This document shows, piece after piece, positions 8,031 through 9,839 of a DNA stretch of 9,839 nucleotides. How positions within the stretch are numbered: position 1 is the first letter of the stretch; each line of letters starts with the position of its first letter. The notes under the pieces were generated by a model. That model had not been told where the DNA came from. It did no database searches and saw only the letters and a list, made by a program, of their open reading frames with translations. The stretch comes from an uncultured Clostridium sp. (GTDB lineage Bacteria > Bacillota > Clostridia > TANB77 > CAG-508). Both the position numbers and the translations under genes were made by a program. Where the stretch lies: the NCBI GenBank assembly GCA_900557045.1, contig USQY01000056.1, positions 1-9,839 of the forward strand. The letters run 5' to 3'.

Positions 8031-8589
8031 AGTAAAAACGATAATAATTGGTAGGCAATATAAATCTTGCCGTAATTATGAAAAATTCATAGAAATAGCT
8101 AAGAAAAAAAAGATAAATATTAAAATAGTGGAAAGTGGAGATAGGATAAATATAGAGAAGAATGTGTATATTGATGTTTTATGGCCTTATAAAAACAATA
8201 TGATTTATGAAAATTCTATTAATAATAATTCATTAGTGTGCAAAATTGTATATAAAAATTTTTCAATATTATGTACAGGTGATATTGAGAAAATAGCTGA
8301 AAAGGCAATCTTAAGTAAATATAAGGAAAATTTAGATATATTAAAATCAGATGTTTTAAAGGTGGCACATCATGGTTCTAAAACATCATCTACTTTAGAA
8401 TTTTTGAATGCAGTGGAGCCTAAATATGCAATAATAGGAGTTGGTGAAAATAACAAATTTGGACATCCTTCAAATAATACAATTCAAAATTTAAAAATGA
8501 AAGATGTAGAAATTTATAGGACTGATGAAATGGGGGAGATAGTAATTACAACAGATGGTAAGAAAGTAAAAATAAAGAAATTCAAGTAA
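7981..8589 (+). CDS. comEC: ComEC/Rec2, 3' part: rest of metallo-beta-lactamase domain (frameshifted)
   Basis: This open frame could start at TTG 7981, but the residues before 7999 are an out-of-frame reading of the HFDSDH motif and there is no ribosome binding site. It is the second piece of comEC, not a separate gene. From GGC 7999 the protein continues GGLLYAITKLKVKTIIIG, as expected after HxDxDH-x-GG. Further family marks are CTGDIE, VAHHGSKTSS and KYAIIGVGENNKFGHPS, the usual end of the ComEC beta-lactamase-like domain. From 7999 it gives 196 residues. As it stands, the metal-binding domain is cut in two and this part would not be translated from its own start, so the nuclease-like domain of ComEC should be lost unless the frameshift is an error or is bypassed. 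Confidence 0.85.
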   Translation: MIQIIVGGLLYAITKLKVKTIIIGRQYKSCRNYEKFIEIAKKKKINIKIVESGDRINIEKNVYIDVLWPYKNNMIYENSINNNSLVCKIVYKNFSILCTGDIEKIAEKAILSKYKENLDILKSDVLKVAHHGSKTSSTLEFLNAVEPKYAIIGVGENNKFGHPSNNTIQNLKMKDVEIYRTDEMGEIVITTDGKKVKIKKFK

Positions 8590-8646
8590 CAAATTATTGC
8601 AAATGTATAAATTTTCTAAAAATGTGCAATAATAGGATAAAAGGAC

Positions 8647-8653
8647 AAGGTGA
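8647..8653 (+). promoter_or_regulatory. Ribosome binding site that fixes the start of the BofC-like gene
   Basis: AAGGTGA lies 4 nt before ATG 8658. An earlier in-frame ATG at 8622 has only A/T-rich sequence upstream and would place 12 polar residues ahead of the membrane segment, so 8658 is preferred. Confidence 0.65.
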
Positions 8654-8657
8654 TTTT

Positions 8658-9224
8658 ATGAAAAAATGGGTAATAGTAGTTTTGATTATTGCATTATTTG
8701 TAGTTTCAGTAATATGTGGATTTATAATAAATTCTTTTACAAATTTCTCAAAGAAAGAAGAACAAAACCATGCAGTGTTAGCTGATAATGAAAAAGAAAA
8801 GACTATAGATACCAGTTCATATGATATAACAATTTCTCCAAATGCTGAAGTAATAAGTACGCAAAAATTTGGAAAATGTGGTCATACCACAACAGTAAGA
8901 GCAATTGTACCAAGGGAAATAGTTAATTTAAATAAGGAAAAGGTGCAAAAGTATTATGAAGGGTGGAATATAGACGAATTTACAGCAAATGAAATTAAAA
9001 TTTCCAGGAATAATTCGGGAATATGTGAAGAACATTATATATTAAGGGAATCTGATGGATATATTAGTATAAATCGTAAAAATGATATTGGAGAATACAT
9101 TTTTAAAGGGTTAACAGACATTTCTGTCCAATATTTACCAGAGGAAGATTTAAATAGATTGGAAAAAGGAATTGAGATTGTGGGAAAGGAAAATTTAAAT
9201 AAGTTTTTGGAAGATTTTGAGTGA
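8658..9224 (+). CDS. Membrane-anchored BofC-like protein
   Basis: The 188-residue protein has an N-terminal hydrophobic segment (about 4-26), then a polar linker and a C-terminal domain of about residues 55-188 outside the membrane. That domain resembles the C-terminal domain of BofC: ISPNAEVI, KCGHTT (Cys74, His76), a Trp-x-x-x-x-F stretch (GWNIDEF), CEEHYILRESDGYISI (Cys123, His126) and a final GIEI...LEDFE. In Bacillus subtilis BofC acts in the forespore to restrain SpoIVB signalling to pro-sigma-K; that role here is inference from the family, recalled by eye. Cys74 and Cys123 could form a disulfide. The gene lies 68 nt after comEC, with a 9-bp inverted repeat (8593-8601/8625-8633) between them but no T-run. 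It may share the comEC transcript, which then ends at the 9361-9404 terminator. Composition fits its left neighbours. Confidence 0.72.
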   Translation: MKKWVIVVLIIALFVVSVICGFIINSFTNFSKKEEQNHAVLADNEKEKTIDTSSYDITISPNAEVISTQKFGKCGHTTTVRAIVPREIVNLNKEKVQKYYEGWNIDEFTANEIKISRNNSGICEEHYILRESDGYISINRKNDIGEYIFKGLTDISVQYLPEEDLNRLEKGIEIVGKENLNKFLEDFE

Positions 9225-9360
9225 AAATATTAATAACTAAATAGGGTGTTTAAAATAAAGAAATATTAAAATTCACTTAAATTTATAATATTCATTAATA
9301 ATAAAATTAATAAAATCAATGAAGTCAAGGAAATCAACAAAATTAATAATTTCAATAATA

Positions 9361-9404
9361 AAAAAATTGCCAAAGAGGAATAACCTCTTTAGCAATTTTT
9401 TATT
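9361..9404 (+). terminator. Strong Rho-independent terminator, possibly bidirectional
   Basis: AAAAAATTGC (9361-9370) plus AAAGAGG (9372-9378) pairs with CCTCTTT (9384-9390) plus GCAATTTTTT (9392-9401): a 17-bp stem with one C/A mismatch and a 5-nt loop AATAA. The T-rich right arm runs on to TATTT, and the A-run on the left would serve the other strand. It closes the low-GC gene block; the 137 nt between the BofC-like stop and this hairpin show only AT-rich sequence. Confidence 0.92.
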
Positions 9405-9423
9405 TGTTAATTTTTTAGCAATT

Positions 9424-9436
9424 GTTTGACACCACC
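9424..9436. other. Sharp base-composition boundary
   Basis: Left of here G+C is about 15-37% per 60-base row; right of it 9541-9839 has 157 G/C in 299 bases (about 52%). The last clearly AT-rich run is the TTTTTTAGCAATTG stretch ending near 9424. The exact join cannot be placed better than within some tens of bases. Confidence 0.7.
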
Positions 9437-9454
9437 CCTTTTTGCAGTTATACT
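9426..9454 (+). promoter_or_regulatory. Consensus sigma-70/sigma-A type promoter of coaD
   Basis: TTGACA (9426-9431), a 17-nt spacer and TATACT (9449-9454) precede coaD. The start site would be near 9461, giving a leader of about 56 nt. The hexamers are the same as in the promoter at 4288-4316, which is a common bacterial consensus and does not show common origin. Confidence 0.8.
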
Positions 9455-9490
9455 GAAGTTGCTTTTGATGTGGATAAATATTAAGTGAAA

Positions 9491-9510
9491 GCCGTTTTAC
9501 GGCGAAAGGA
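9491..9510 (+). promoter_or_regulatory. Small hairpin next to the coaD ribosome binding site
   Basis: GCCGT (9491-9495) and ACGGC (9499-9503) pair around a TTT loop, one base before AAAGGA (9505-9510), which lies 6 nt ahead of ATG 9517. The hairpin leaves the binding site free as drawn. A regulatory role is possible but not shown. Confidence 0.4.
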
Positions 9511-9516
9511 CACCAT

Positions 9517-9839
9517 ATGACAAGGGCTGTTTATCCCGGAAGTTTTGATCCCGTTACACTGGGCCACATGGATATTATCCGCCGGGCCTCCCGCGTAGTA
9601 GATGAGTTGGTTATCGGCGTGCTCATCAACCGCGATAAGAACCCGCTTTTCACTGTGGAAGAACGGGTAGAAATGCTCCAAGAGAGCGTCAAAGAACTCA
9701 AAAATGTTTCAGTCAAAACCTTTGATGGCCGCACTGTCGATTTTGCCCGGGCCAATCAGGCACAGATCATCATCCGCGGGCTGCGCGCTGTCACCGATTT
9801 TGAGCATGAGATGCAGATGGCGCAGACCAACCGCATCCT
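9517..9839 (+). CDS. coaD: Phosphopantetheine adenylyltransferase, 5' part (cut by window end)
   Basis: CoaD transfers AMP from ATP to 4'-phosphopantetheine, giving dephospho-CoA, the penultimate step of coenzyme A synthesis in the cytosol. The first 107 residues are visible of a usual ~160. The start YPGSFDPVTLGHMDII holds the nucleotidyltransferase TxGH motif (Thr14, Gly16, His17). Lys41 (NRDKNPLF) and IRGLR with Arg87 and Arg90 match the substrate- and ATP-contacting residues of E. coli CoaD, followed by the conserved DFEHEMQMAQTN stretch. ATG follows AAAGGA (9505-9510) with a 6-nt gap, and it has its own consensus promoter. G+C (about 52%) and codon use (CGC, GGC, GTC, CTG) differ sharply from every other gene here, so it is either transferred or, more likely, from another genome joined in assembly. 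The gene itself looks intact as far as it goes. Confidence 0.96.
   Translation, partial: MTRAVYPGSFDPVTLGHMDIIRRASRVVDELVIGVLINRDKNPLFTVEERVEMLQESVKELKNVSVKTFDGRTVDFARANQAQIIIRGLRAVTDFEHEMQMAQTNRI

Noticed and set aside
7981..8589. A stand-alone small metallo-beta-lactamase gene
   Set aside because: It lacks its own start signal and the HxDxDH motif, and continues comEC perfectly after removing one base, so it is the second half of comEC.
8593..8633. 9-bp perfect inverted repeat ATTATTGCA/TGCAATAAT with a 23-nt loop between comEC and the BofC-like gene
   Set aside because: There is no T-run after it and the loop is long, so it is not a convincing terminator; it may be chance in AT-rich DNA.
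9270..9383. Short forward frame rich in K, I and N ending at TAA 9381, with the 11-mer AAAATTAATAA repeated 36 bases apart (9303 and 9339)
   Set aside because: It has no normal start codon or ribosome binding site, and its end runs into the terminator stem. The repeat is short and A/T only.
9481..9755. Two overlapping - strand open frames opposite coaD
   Set aside because: The forward frame is unmistakably CoaD with promoter and ribosome binding site; high GC lengthens random open frames.

Overview
The window holds seven genes, all on the + strand, in two parts of very different base composition. Positions 1 to about 9425 are AT-rich (individual 60-base rows run from about 15% to 37% G+C), use AGA/GGA/TTA-type codons and have strong AAGGAGG-like ribosome binding sites. 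Together with EF-G, EF-Tu, a ComEC homologue and a BofC-like protein, this points to a low-GC Firmicute, most likely a Clostridia-like, probably spore-forming lineage (inference; no rRNA or other marker is present to name it). The last ~415 bases (about 9425 to 9839) are about 52% G+C, use CGC/GGC/CCG/CTG codons, and hold the start of coaD. They look like DNA from another genome.

Layout: an AT-only hairpin with a T-run (11-57) precedes fusA (EF-G). fusA is followed after 21 nt by an unrecognised membrane-anchored protein (2215-2787). Then comes a 198-nt gap with a candidate promoter, and tuf (EF-Tu), which ends at a clear hairpin terminator. A consensus promoter (4288-4316) drives a secreted cell-wall hydrolase with three SH3-like domains, Asn-rich linkers and a C-terminal NlpC/P60 peptidase. 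Next is comEC, a DNA-uptake channel gene with a TTG start. It carries a 36-bp tandem repeat and is split by a one-base frameshift within its metallo-beta-lactamase domain. A BofC-like membrane protein follows, and the low-GC part closes with a strong hairpin terminator at 9361-9404. Right after it a consensus promoter starts the high-GC coaD gene, which runs off the window.

Functionally, fusA and tuf are the translation elongation factor pair of the conserved str cluster, here separated by an extra gene. The NlpC/P60 protein acts on the cell envelope, comEC on DNA import, and the BofC-like gene perhaps on sporulation signalling; I see no sign that these three form one pathway. CoaD makes dephospho-CoA. 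No mobile element, CRISPR array, tRNA or rRNA was found, and no clear new system. The points most worth checking are the composition break near 9425 (possible chimeric contig), the comEC frameshift, the comEC repeat, and the gene wedged between fusA and tuf. No gene-free stretch exceeds 300 bases; the longest, 9225-9516, holds the terminator and the coaD promoter.
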